The notes under the pieces: model-generated
The model's database searches: none
What the model saw: only the letters and a program-made list of their open reading frames with translations
Told to the model about the DNA's origin: nothing
NCBI GenBank assembly: GCA_003021745.1
Contig: PXQY01000063.1
Coordinates: forward strand, 17,539 to 61,966
DNA from: Halobacteriales archaeon QH_7_69_31
GTDB lineage: Archaea > Halobacteriota > Halobacteria > Halobacteriales > Haloarculaceae
Reading direction: 5' to 3'
Length of the DNA: 44,428 bases
Shown here: positions 35,669 to 43,596 of the stretch, piece after piece
How positions within the stretch are numbered: the stretch's first letter is position 1
Layout: the number at the start of each line of letters is the position of its first letter
Made by a program: the position numbers and the translations under genes

Positions 35669-37171
35669 ATGTCCGCCTCCGAACTCGCAGCGGAGGTCGC
35701 CGAGGCACTGGCGGTCGACCGGTCGGAGTTCGCGGCGCGGGTCGAGGAGGAACTCGAGGCGCTCCGGGCGGAGATCGCCGACGGGACGTTCGACAACCCC
35801 CAGGCCATCATCGGGCTGGAGTACGAGTTCTACGCGGTCGACGCCGAGACGGACGCCCTGATGCGCGTCCCGCGGCGGCTGCTGGAGTACATCGGCTTCG
35901 AGAAGGAACTCGGCCTCCACAACGCCGAGCTGTCGACGACGCCACAGCCGCTGTCCCCGTACGGGCTGCGCGCCCAGGAGGCGGAGGTCCAGGCGAAGCT
36001 CGACGCCGCCCAGCGGGAGGTCACCCGCGAGGGCATGCTCTTGGTCAGCGACGGCCTCTGGACCGTGCCGCCCATCGGCGAGACGGGGCCGGAGTACCTA
36101 ACCGACAGCGTCGAGGCCGACGGCATCCGGCTGGCGACGAACATGACCAACGCCGTGCGGTATCACGCGATGGCCAACACCGACTACGCACCCGAGCTAC
36201 AGCTCGAGGTGCCCCACGTCTCGCTTTCGGCCGACACCGTGATGCCGGAGTCGCTCACCACGTCGATCCAGCCCCACTACCAGGTCGCCCACGCCCACGA
36301 CCTGCCCGAGAACTTCCGGTACGCGCTCCGGATCGCCGGGCCGCTGCTCGCGGTGGCGGTCAACTCGCCCTTCTTCCCGCCGGATCTGTACGACGCCGAC
36401 GCCGAGACCGTCCTTTCGGACGGCTACATGGAAAACCGGATCCCGGTGTTCGAGACGGTGCTCAACCCCGCCGACTCCGAGAAGGTGACCTTCCCGGAGG
36501 ACGTCCCGGACATCGAGACGGCCACGCGCCGCATCGCCGACGACGAGACCGTCGTCCCGCTGCTCGTAGACGACCAAGGCCGGTTCGACGACCGGTTCGC
36601 ACACTTCCGGCACACCCACGGCAGCTACTGGCGGTGGGTCCGGCCGGTGTTCGACGGCGCGACGCGACAGAGCGCCAACGCCCGCATCGAGTTCCGCCCC
36701 CTGCCGTGCCAGCCGACGGTCCGGGACACCGTCGCGCTGCTTGCGGTCTTTGCCGGCCTGCTGGAGAGCCTCCCGCGGCGGGAACACCCGATCTACGACC
36801 TGGCCTGGCGGGACGCCCGCGAGAACTTCTACGCCGCCGTGCGCGACGGCCTGGCGGCCGACATTCAGTGGATCACGGCCGACGGCACCGAGACGACCGA
36901 CACCGGGCAGCTGTACGCCGAACTGTTCGAACTCGCCCGCGACGGCCTCGAACTCCGCGGCCTCGACGCCGAGGAGGCCCACCGGTACATCCAGCCGCTC
37001 CGCGAGCGGGTCGACCGCGGCGTGACCCCGGCGCGCTGGAAGCACGACCGCGTCGCCGCCCGGGTCGACCACGGCGAGCCGCTGGGAGAGGCCATCTGGG
37101 GGATGCAGGCCGCCTACATCGACCACCAGGAGGGCAGCCTCGTCGAGGACACCTTCGTCGACTGGCTGTAG
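35669..37171 (+). CDS. Glutamate-cysteine ligase-like (GCS2-type) protein
   Basis: A 500-residue protein of the carboxylate-amine ligase/GCS2 superfamily. IGLEYEFYAVD (about 48-58) matches the metal/ATP Glu-x-Glu motif, and NARIEFRPLPCQPTVRDTVA near 332-351 is the second conserved block. HTHGSYWRWVRPVFDG lies before it. Haloarchaea use gamma-glutamylcysteine as a thiol, made by an enzyme of this superfamily, but this protein is longer than typical GshA, so the substrate is uncertain. The ATG at 35669 follows TTTAAAACCG (35638-35647), a good TATA candidate. It is convergent with the Lhr-type helicase. Confidence 0.75.
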   Translation: MSASELAAEVAEALAVDRSEFAARVEEELEALRAEIADGTFDNPQAIIGLEYEFYAVDAETDALMRVPRRLLEYIGFEKELGLHNAELSTTPQPLSPYGLRAQEAEVQAKLDAAQREVTREGMLLVSDGLWTVPPIGETGPEYLTDSVEADGIRLATNMTNAVRYHAMANTDYAPELQLEVPHVSLSADTVMPESLTTSIQPHYQVAHAHDLPENFRYALRIAGPLLAVAVNSPFFPPDLYDADAETVLSDGYMENRIPVFETVLNPADSEKVTFPEDVPDIETATRRIADDETVVPLLVDDQGRFDDRFAHFRHTHGSYWRWVRPVFDGATRQSANARIEFRPLPCQPTVRDTVALLAVFAGLLESLPRREHPIYDLAWRDARENFYAAVRDGLAADIQWITADGTETTDTGQLYAELFELARDGLELRGLDAEEAHRYIQPLRERVDRGVTPARWKHDRVAARVDHGEPLGEAIWGMQAAYIDHQEGSLVEDTFVDWL

Positions 37172-37301
37172 GGCCGGACGGGCCCGCGGTGTGAACGAGT
37201 GCGTCGAGGGCGGTCGAGGTGGGTGTGGAACGTGATCGAGTCGGAGGGCGTTCGATGAGGGTGTGGGGAGAGATGGAGTCGTCGCTTCGAATCCGTCAGC
37301 G

Positions 37302-37320
37302 GGCCGGTTCCATTCCGGCC
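37302..37320. terminator. Hairpin between convergent genes
   Basis: GGCCGG and CCGGCC arms around TTCCATT lie just before the helicase stop codon, in the 154-bp gap. It may terminate one or both convergent transcripts. No gene is seen in the gap. Confidence 0.35.
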
Positions 37321-37325
37321 GGACC

Positions 37326-40160
37326 CTAGTCCCAGAACGCCTTCGTGCGGGCGTACTGCCGCTCCCGGGCAAGGATGTCGCGGTAGAACTCCTCTTCGGT
37401 CTCGCGGTGGTTGTTGATGATGCGGGCGGCGGTCTCCGGCCCGACTCCGCGGCCGGCCAGCGCGACGACGGCCCGCTTGCCGTGGCTCTGGACGAGACTC
37501 GCCGTCCGGTAGGCCTTCCGGGTGGCGGACTCCTCGTCGGCGGACTTCTCGGCCTGCCTGACGGCCGAGACCACGTCGTCGGCCCAGGGGTTCAGGGCGG
37601 CGATCATCGTCGACTCGCAGTGGGGACACGACGGCTGGTCGGCGATCCGCTTGACCGGCTTGCGGCGCTCGTACTCCTGGCAGTGCACACAGAACAACAG
37701 CATCCGGTCGGTCCGGATGCGGTCCCGGACGGTCTGGACGACGCTGGCGTCGGCGTCCTCCGGCGACAGCATCTCGCTTGTACCCGAGCGCCCGCCTCTT
37801 CCGACAGGGGTGCGGGTGCCGACGACCGACACCGCGACGTCGCCGGTCTGGATGGCCTCGAGGACCGCGACGGCCTCCTCGACGGCGAGTTCCTCGTGCA
37901 TGAACGCCCGGACGGCCTCGTCGAACGCGGGGGTGTCCTCGAGGACGTCGAGCAGGCGGCCCTTCCCGAACTCGCGGCCGCCCGAGCCTCGCCACTCCTT
38001 GAGGCGGCCGAACTTCTCGGCGACGTGGCCGAGCTTGAACTTCAGCGCGTCGGACTGCTGGAGGCTCAACTCCAGAAGCGTCGGCACGTGGTCTGGGTCG
38101 GTGTCGGTCAGGACGTCGGCGACGTCGCCGCCGCGGATCCCGCGCGGGACCTCCAGGGAGATGCGGTAGGGGTCGGCCTCCAGGGCGACGCTGGAGCCGG
38201 TCCGCTGGCCGACGAGGGCGCTGATCAGCCGACCCAGCGTCTCGTTGACCTTGTGCCCGAAGCAGGCGTTGACGACCACCTGGCGGCCGTGGAACTCGAC
38301 GACGACGCGGCTATCGGTCGGCATCGCCGCCTCCTGATCCGTCAGCCGGTCCAGCGAGCCGGCGATGGTGTCCGTCGCGGCCGGGAACTCCGACGCCAGG
38401 GAGCCAGCGACCGCCTCGGGGTCCCGGCCGGCCTGGAGGTCGGCGGCGACGTCGGCGCGGGTCTCGCCGACCGCCTGGGCGACGGGGTAGGGGACCGGGA
38501 TCTCCCGGCCGGTCCAGGAGGGTGCCTCGGCGGTGGGGTCCTCGACCGGCGTCACCTGGAGTTCGGTCTCTTCACCGTCGATCTCCGTGATCCGCCACAT
38601 CTCGCCGCGCTGGATGAAGATCTCGCCCGGCGCGGCGAAGTCCACGACGAACCGCTCGTCGAGCGTCCCGATCTCCCGGCCGCTGGCGATGTCTGTCACC
38701 GTGTACTTCGCCTCGTCCGGGATCATCGAGAGGTTCCCGTAGAAGTACTGCCAGGAGCCGTTCGACTTCTTCAGCAGGTCGGCCTCCCGGTCCAGGTACA
38801 GGACGCGGTTGGCCGACAGCTCCTCGCAGATCTCCCGGAACCGGGCCTCATCGATCCCTCCGAACGGGAGCGCGTTCGTCACGAGCGTGTAGGCCCGCAT
38901 CGCGCTGATCTCGCCGTAGCCCATCACGAGCCCGACGATTTGGTTCGCGACGGTGTCGAGGCTGCCGTGGTGGATGTCGGCCGGCTCGACGAGGCCGTGG
39001 GCCGCCCGGCGGGCGATCACCAGCGACTCGAGGGTGTCGTCGGGGTTGCTGGTGATGATGGTGCCGCGGGAGACCTCGTCGCGGCGGTGGCCGGCGCGGC
39101 CGATCCGCTGGAGCAGCCGCCGGACCTGCCGCGGGCTCTGGTACTGGATGACGTGGTCGATGCGGCCGACGTCGATGCCGAGTTCCATCGAGGAGGTACA
39201 CAGAAGCGCGTCCAGGTCGCCGTCCTTGAACCGGTCCTCGACGCGGATGCGGGCCTCCTTTGACAGCGAGCCGTGGTGGACGCCGAGGTTCGTGCCGAGT
39301 TCCTTGAAGCGGGAGCCGAGGCCCTCCGCGGTCGTCCGGGTGTTCACGAAGATCAGCGTCGACTCGTTGGCCGCGACGATCTCGTCCATCGCGCGGACGT
39401 GGCTGGCGACGTCGACGTCGGTCGCCAGTTCGCCGGCGAGTTCCCGGTCCCGGTCGGTGACCTCGGGCGTGCGGACGGTGACGTCGATCCGGCCCTGGCG
39501 GCCGCAGTCGACGACCTCGCAGCCACGGCCGCCGGTGAGGAAGGCCGCGACGTCGTCGGGCGCGCCGACGGTCGCCGACAGCCCGATCCGCTGGGACGGC
39601 CCGGCGAGCGCCCGGAGCCGCTCTCCGGCGACGGTCAACTGGGCGCCGCGTTTCGAGCCGACGAGTTCGTGGATCTCGTCGACGACGACGTGGTCAAGAT
39701 CTTCGAGGGCCACGCGGAGCTTCGAGCCCGTCAGCATCGCCTGGATGGTCTCCGGCGTCGTGATCAGCACGTCCGGCGGGTCCTCGGCCTGCTGGCTCCG
39801 CTGGTACCGCGTCGTGTCGCCGTGCCGGACCTCGACGTCGACGTTGAGTTCCTCGCCCCACCACTGCAACCGGTCGAGCATGTCGCGGTTCAGCGACCGC
39901 AGCGGCGTCACCAAAAGCGCGGAGATGCCGAACCGGTCGTCCCGCTCGACGATCCGGCTCAACACGGGCAGCATCGCCGACTCCGTCTTCCCGGTCCCCG
40001 TGGGCGCGATGACGAGCGTGTCCGCGCCCTCGGCGACCGTCGGGATCGCCGCCCGCTGGGGGGCCGTGGGGCTGGAAAAGCCCCGCGCCGACAGCGCCGA
40101 CCGGAGCGCCGGCTCCAGGTGCGTGAACGCGTCGGCGCCCTGCGGGTCCGTGCCGCTCAT
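37326..40160 (-). CDS. Lhr-type DEAD/DEAH helicase (aLhr2-like)
   Basis: A 944-residue Lhr-family helicase, involved in nucleic-acid remodelling during repair or RNA metabolism. Walker A APTGTGKT is at 52-59, followed by TPLRSLNRDML, VVVDEIHELVGSKRG, LSATVGAP and the motif VI region RRLLQRIGRAGHR. An Lhr winged-helix and beta-barrel region follow. Near the C-terminus a CxxC pair set (CVHCQEYERR and CPHCES) suggests a zinc ribbon, and LAGRGVGPETAARII is a helix-hairpin-helix. The ATG at 40160 (MSGTDPQGAD) is chosen because the upstream in-frame part is arginine-rich and unlike the family. Confidence 0.92.
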   Translation of the reverse strand: MSGTDPQGADAFTHLEPALRSALSARGFSSPTAPQRAAIPTVAEGADTLVIAPTGTGKTESAMLPVLSRIVERDDRFGISALLVTPLRSLNRDMLDRLQWWGEELNVDVEVRHGDTTRYQRSQQAEDPPDVLITTPETIQAMLTGSKLRVALEDLDHVVVDEIHELVGSKRGAQLTVAGERLRALAGPSQRIGLSATVGAPDDVAAFLTGGRGCEVVDCGRQGRIDVTVRTPEVTDRDRELAGELATDVDVASHVRAMDEIVAANESTLIFVNTRTTAEGLGSRFKELGTNLGVHHGSLSKEARIRVEDRFKDGDLDALLCTSSMELGIDVGRIDHVIQYQSPRQVRRLLQRIGRAGHRRDEVSRGTIITSNPDDTLESLVIARRAAHGLVEPADIHHGSLDTVANQIVGLVMGYGEISAMRAYTLVTNALPFGGIDEARFREICEELSANRVLYLDREADLLKKSNGSWQYFYGNLSMIPDEAKYTVTDIASGREIGTLDERFVVDFAAPGEIFIQRGEMWRITEIDGEETELQVTPVEDPTAEAPSWTGREIPVPYPVAQAVGETRADVAADLQAGRDPEAVAGSLASEFPAATDTIAGSLDRLTDQEAAMPTDSRVVVEFHGRQVVVNACFGHKVNETLGRLISALVGQRTGSSVALEADPYRISLEVPRGIRGGDVADVLTDTDPDHVPTLLELSLQQSDALKFKLGHVAEKFGRLKEWRGSGGREFGKGRLLDVLEDTPAFDEAVRAFMHEELAVEEAVAVLEAIQTGDVAVSVVGTRTPVGRGGRSGTSEMLSPEDADASVVQTVRDRIRTDRMLLFCVHCQEYERRKPVKRIADQPSCPHCESTMIAALNPWADDVVSAVRQAEKSADEESATRKAYRTASLVQSHGKRAVVALAGRGVGPETAARIINNHRETEEEFYRDILARERQYARTKAFWD

Positions 40161-40744
40161 CGTCCGTCGGAAGGCGGTGGAGGCTGGTAAGCCCGTTGCT
40201 CGGGGCCGGTTCGCCACGGAGACGCGTCCCGACCCGCCCCCGAGCCTGGCGCCTGCCGAACGACCGGTCCGTACGAATCCGGTGACACGGCCCAAACACG
40301 GACGTCAAGCCACGACCGACCGTTCCGATCGGAGGCTAAGTCACGATCTGGCCATGGTCGTGTAGAAGGTCGGCACAGCGGTCGCGCTCACCGACCCGAC
40401 CGGCGGCGCCGGCGAATGACCCGCCTGCGACCAGGCCGTCACCCCCATCAATCCGACGGTGGATACGACCACCGGTCACGACACCGCCCTGCTGGGAGGG
40501 GATCTGGCCGCTGAACGCGAACGAAATTACCCCATGCGCGGCCAAACCCCTCGACCAAGACTTCCAGGTCGTTTTACTCACCAACCCGACGCCACCGACA
40601 CTCCAATCGTCCGCGACGCGGCCGAACCGCCCCACAGCTACGTCGGGTTCTAAGAACACCAAGCGTTGGGTCACCCCGAGTTCACCGGCGGGAGCACCGT
40701 CGTCGACTCGATCACCGACACTGGGAATAGTCACTGAGCGCAAG
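40161..40744. other. 584-bp region with no supported gene
   Basis: Frames on both strands are short or have poor composition. A minus-strand frame reading into this region from 40905 ends LLHDHGQIVT but matches nothing I know and overlaps the regulator gene. The region may contain decayed genes. A 64-codon plus-strand frame at 40459 is also unsupported. Confidence 0.4.
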
Positions 40745-41110
40745 TTAGTGCTCGAAGACGGCGCCGTCGAACACGACGGGTTCGACGAGCACGGTGTCGT
40801 GGGCCAGAACTGGACGCTTGGCCCGTCCGTTGTCTTCGTAGTCGACCACCCCAGCCTCGAACAGGACGTCCAGATCACGGCTGACGATGCTGACGTCTCG
40901 GTCAAGGCGGCGTGCGAGCTCGCGGACGGACGAGACCTCCGCCGTTGTGAGGTGGTCGATAAGCTCTACGCGTTTCTCGGTGAGCACCTGTTCGGCGGTT
41001 TCTCGGCGGAGCGTGAGAGCGTCCGTGCGTCCGGATTCCGCGAGCCACTGGAGGTACTCGGTGCGAGGGTTGGTTTGGTCGATGTGGGCGGCGTGTTCTA
41101 TTGGTGTCAT
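40745..41110 (-). CDS. Winged-helix regulator/antitoxin, HVO_A0114-like
   Basis: A 121-residue protein. After an N-terminal helical part (TPIEHAAHIDQTNPRTEYLQ), residues ~55-105 form a winged helix: ELIDHLTTAEVSSVRELARR, then DVSIVSRDLDVLFEAGVVDY and a wing DNGRAKRPVLAHD. It is divergent from the small gene at 41235 and a palindrome plus TATA box lies between them. In haloarchaea this family is often paired with small toxin-like proteins, so it may be both antitoxin and repressor. The start was set at MTPIE (41110). Confidence 0.8.
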   Translation of the reverse strand: MTPIEHAAHIDQTNPRTEYLQWLAESGRTDALTLRRETAEQVLTEKRVELIDHLTTAEVSSVRELARRLDRDVSIVSRDLDVLFEAGVVDYEDNGRAKRPVLAHDTVLVEPVVFDGAVFEH

Positions 41111-41140
41111 GGTTGGTCTTTCACTGGCTTCCGCAGGTCC

Positions 41141-41170
41141 ATGTTGACATTGCGGGTCAACATATATAAA
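41141..41170. promoter_or_regulatory. Palindromic operator next to a TATA box
   Basis: ATGTTGAC (41141-41148) and GTCAACAT (41156-41163) are perfect arms separated by seven bases. ATATAAAG (41163-41170) follows directly. The site lies between the divergent genes starting at 41110 and 41235 and is well placed for autoregulation. Confidence 0.6.
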
Positions 41171-41234
41171 GCTGCGGGCACAATCCCCAGCCGATGAGTC
41201 ACCACCGTACCGTACCCTTTTCTCCACCCGGCCA

Positions 41235-41534
41235 ATGCCGGAATTAGAACTCGACCTTGGGACCTATCGAGGACGAGCGTATTTCCTCCGAATCCGCGGC
41301 AACCCCTCTTTCCAAAATCCTGACGAGTTCGCCGTCGTTCTACGCTACAAAACCTCAGCATCAGACGACAGCACCGTCATTGCCCGCGTCGACACCGCCC
41401 ACGGCTACACCCATTTCGATAAACTCTACCGAGAAGACGAACCGAAAGATCCCGTCGACTGGGAACTCTGGGACGCGGTCGAACACCTCACCGACAACTG
41501 GCTCCAATATGCCCGAACCCACGCTCAGAAGTAG
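41235..41534 (+). CDS. Small toxin-like protein paired with the regulator
   Basis: A 99-residue protein with RGRAYFLRIRGNPSFQNPD at the start, VARVDTAHGYTHFDKLYR in the middle and WELWDAVEHLTDNWLQYAR near the end. The pattern of a DTAHGYTHFDxLYR block, then Trp and NWxxYA, resembles small haloarchaeal proteins (DUF7718-like) and the TumE-type toxins found next to HTH antitoxins. The toxin role is inferred from this context and not shown. The ATG at 41235 lies 65 bases after the TATA box shared with the regulator. Confidence 0.6.
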   Translation: MPELELDLGTYRGRAYFLRIRGNPSFQNPDEFAVVLRYKTSASDDSTVIARVDTAHGYTHFDKLYREDEPKDPVDWELWDAVEHLTDNWLQYARTHAQK

Positions 41535-41583
41535 GCTACGCCGCACCCACGGAGGCAGGCTTCCCTTCGCCGTGGCGGGAGCA

Positions 41584-41896
41584 TCACGATCCGAGCTGGT
41601 GGAGTTCCTTCTCGACGCGAACGTGCACCGACAGTCCCCGATTCATCCCGGCATCCACCAGGTTGGAAAACAGGTCGGCCGCCGTCTCGCCGGACAGCAC
41701 CCCGTCTTTCGCACACGACAACAACGTGGTCACCCACAAGCCCCGTAATCGCCTCCGCGTCGCGCGGTGGTGACTTCGACCGAGGCAGCGGACAGGAACG
41801 ACTCGAGCGGTGCCGCCCCAGGCTGCCCCTCGACGACCACCGACGACCGACTCGCCTCATACGCCGCACAGGTGAACGCCAGCGCCGCCTCAACCA
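41584..41896 (-). pseudogene. Degraded PIN-like toxin fragment, uncertain
   Basis: On the minus strand, one frame reads VEAALAFTCAAYEASRSSVV and on to about 41742. A second frame then reads GLWVTTLLSCAKDGVLSGET and LFSNLVDAGMNRGLSVHVRV, ending in TGA at 41584-41586. The second part resembles the C-terminal region of PIN-domain toxins of the DUF3368 type. Two frames and no clear start suggest a relic. The surrounding 476-bp gap (41535-42010) holds nothing else I can support, apart from a CTATC/GATAG hairpin near 41924-41938. Confidence 0.35.
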
Positions 41897-42010
41897 CCGA
41901 CGACTACTGTGACGACGAGTAATCTATCAGAAAGATAGCATCAAGGACGTTTTCGCCTCCCGACCCGATGTGTGTACGTTTCCCGGCCAATCGTTATATT
42001 GTCAACGTAT

Positions 42011-42316
42011 TCACCTCTCCGCGTTGTCACGCCACGACCCCCACACCTCACGATACTTCCCGAGTTCGCGGTACTCCTTTTTCCGCTCGAAGGCGTCGAT
42101 CGCGTAGAGCATCTCGTCGTCCTTATCCCAGTCGATCAGCACGCGAAAATCGCCGACACGAAGCTTGTAGCCGGGATGATTCTTCAGCCGGTCTAAAAAG
42201 TGATCGGGGAAGTCCCCGATCTCCTCCAGCTTTTTGATGATTCGCTCCGCGTCATCGGTTTCGAACTGCTCAAGCGTTTCGAGTACCGTCGCCGTCAGAA
42301 CGACCTCGTGTGCCAC
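42011..42316 (-). CDS. RelE/ParE-type toxin
   Basis: A 101-residue protein with the RelE fold: a helical N-terminal half (TVLETLEQFETDDAERIIKK, then DFPDHFLDRLKNHPGYKLRV) and strands GDFRVLIDWDKDDEMLYAIDAFERKKEYR split across the C-terminus. RelE toxins cut mRNA at the ribosome or, as ParE, act on gyrase. Basic residues and Tyr near the end fit a RelE-like active site. The GTG at 42316 gives VAHEVVLTATVLE. It lies 10 bp after the ribbon-helix-helix gene, a standard operon. Confidence 0.82.
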   Translation of the reverse strand: MAHEVVLTATVLETLEQFETDDAERIIKKLEEIGDFPDHFLDRLKNHPGYKLRVGDFRVLIDWDKDDEMLYAIDAFERKKEYRELGKYREVWGSWRDNAER

Positions 42317-42326
42317 CGTGCAGCCC

Positions 42327-42602
42327 TCAGTCCTGGTCGACGCCGAGTCGTTCGCGGGCATCGTCGGTGGACATCGTCCGACCCGCTGCAACGTCCGCGT
42401 AGCCCTCGGAGACACCCTCCTGCGCTCCGGGGGTCAAAATCGGCTCCGTGGTGTCACGCAGTACCTCACGGATGAACTCCGAGCGATTCGTGTACTCCAG
42501 TTCCGCCGCCAGTTCGTCGATCTCCTCCAGAAGCCGCTTCGGGACCTTCACGTTGAGCTTCACCATCTCCCCGTCGCCGCCGTCGTCCACGCCCGTGCTC
42601 AT
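42327..42602 (-). CDS. Ribbon-helix-helix antitoxin partner of the RelE-type toxin
   Basis: A 91-residue protein. EMVKLNVKVPKRLLEEIDEL followed by ELEYTNRSEFIREVLRD is a ribbon-helix-helix DNA-binding domain of the CopG/RelB kind. The acidic C-terminal part (EGVSEGYADVAAGRTMS) would wrap the toxin. The ATG at 42602 is used, with MVKLNVK at 42566 as an alternative. It precedes the toxin by 10 bp. Such pairs are usually repressed by the antitoxin-toxin complex. Confidence 0.82.
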   Translation of the reverse strand: MSTGVDDGGDGEMVKLNVKVPKRLLEEIDELAAELEYTNRSEFIREVLRDTTEPILTPGAQEGVSEGYADVAAGRTMSTDDARERLGVDQD

Positions 42603-42720
42603 ACGCCGTGGTACGCGGGTGTTACTCAAAGAACTGTCGTTCGGCATTTCCGAAGGATTACGGGCATCCTACCAGGGCACGGTCAAAGCGCCGTACCCCC
42701 GACCTCTCTTGCCCAAAGAC

Positions 42721-42868
42721 GAAGTAGCGTCGACGCCCAATGTCAACGTAGGATGGGCACAGCCAACGAACAGATCCGAGTTAGCGACTTAGTGACCAAG
42801 CGAAGTAGTGTCAACGCCCACGTCAACGTGCGATGGGTGTCGCGGACGAACAGATTCGCGTGAGCGAA
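42721..42868 (+). repeat. Imperfect 67-bp direct duplication at an antitoxin start
   Basis: Copy 1 (42721-42787) and copy 2 (42802-42868) share GAAGTAG, GTCAACG, GATGGG, ACGAACAGAT and the start of a coding frame. Copy 2 contains the ATG (42833) of the gene below. Copy 1's ATG (42753) would read MGTANEQIRVSDLVTKR, a close relative of MGVADEQIRVSETVKR, then runs into copy 2. This is a truncated second antitoxin start. Confidence 0.65.
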
Positions 42869-43087
42869 ACCGTAAAGCGAACGATCGAACGACGCCGGCG
42901 GGAGGGCGAGAGTTACAACGACGCTCTCGAGCGCATCCTCGAGGAGGCGGACGCCGGCGACTTCGACGACGGGTTCGGTCGCTGGTCGGACGAGGAGGCC
43001 GACCGCGTCCGCGAGGGCCGCCGGAAGGCGAAGGAAAAGCGGAAGCGTTCCAGGAACTCGCAGGGCTGTTCGCCGAGGAGCACCTGA
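42833..43087 (+). CDS. VapB-like antitoxin, C-terminus possibly altered
   Basis: An 84-residue protein starting MGVADEQIRVSETVKRTIER, then RREGESYNDALERILEEAD, the pattern of small haloarchaeal VapB-type antitoxins. The acidic middle (DAGDFDDGFGRWSDEEADR) is followed by a lysine/arginine-rich tail ending RNSQGCSPRST. The plus-one frame of the tail reads FQELAGLFAEEH, so a frameshift near the end is possible. No PIN toxin follows; the next gene is on the other strand. It looks like an orphan antitoxin. Confidence 0.55.
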   Translation: MGVADEQIRVSETVKRTIERRRREGESYNDALERILEEADAGDFDDGFGRWSDEEADRVREGRRKAKEKRKRSRNSQGCSPRST

Positions 43088-43095
43088 TACCCCAT

Positions 43096-43284
43096 TCAGG
43101 CGTCCTCGAGCGGGACGTACTCGTCGTCAGCCGTCCGGTCGAGAAGTTCGCGGCGGTTCAGTCGGTGGCTTCGCTCCAGCAGTTCCGTGAGGACGTCGTC
43201 CCAGGTCTCGCCGGCGCCCTTGAACTCGCCGAGCGCCTCGAAGGTGTCTTCGCTCACCGGAATCTGCTTCTCCGACTGTGCCAT
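43096..43284 (-). CDS. Small VapB-like antitoxin
   Basis: A 62-residue protein: MAQSEKQIPVSEDTFEALGE, then GETWDDVLTELLERSHRLNR and an acidic end TADDEYVPLEDA. This is the pattern of short haloarchaeal antitoxins (DUF7557-like) with an N-terminal strand and two helices. The ATG at 43284 fits. It converges with the antitoxin at 42833-43087, nine bases apart. No toxin gene is attached, so it may be an orphan. Confidence 0.6.
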   Translation of the reverse strand: MAQSEKQIPVSEDTFEALGEFKGAGETWDDVLTELLERSHRLNRRELLDRTADDEYVPLEDA

Positions 43285-43596
43285 GGTTACACTATTGCAT
43301 GGATCGCTCTTACCCGTTCCGGCCAGGCGCGACCGAGTCCTCGCCGTCCACCAACGCCACGACGGCGCGGGACCTCGACCTACCACGTCGAGTCGTCACC
43401 GACACCGACCCACGTACGCCCGGACTCCCTTGCCGAAGCATGGTCGAAGGACGACCTCGAAGCGGTGTCGCTTTTGTGCAGCGCCCAGTCGAGGAACGGC
43501 GTCGATGGCGGGCCTCCTGCCGCAGGCGAGCCCCGCCGAGCGACCCATCCGGCCCCCGGCGGAGGGCTTATTCTCGCCGTCACCGATGGCCCGGGT
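43285..43596. other. 312-bp gap before the HMCES-like gene
   Basis: No gene is supported here. GGCTTATTCTCG (43565-43576) is a TATA-like box about 25 bases before the ATG at 43597, which suggests a leaderless transcript for the downstream gene. Confidence 0.45.

Noticed and set aside
37290-37330. tRNA 3' fragment (possible attachment site) near the helicase stop codon
   Set aside because: GCCGG-TTCCATT-CCGGC looks like a T arm, but the loop lacks the usual purine after TTC, and no matching 5' acceptor arm or intact tRNA is nearby.
40336-40905. 189-codon minus-strand frame
   Set aside because: It overlaps the well-supported regulator gene in another frame, has no recognisable domain and an unlikely composition.
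41525-41893. 122-codon minus-strand frame
   Set aside because: It is arginine/serine-rich with no domain. The neighbouring frames look more protein-like (PIN-like relic).
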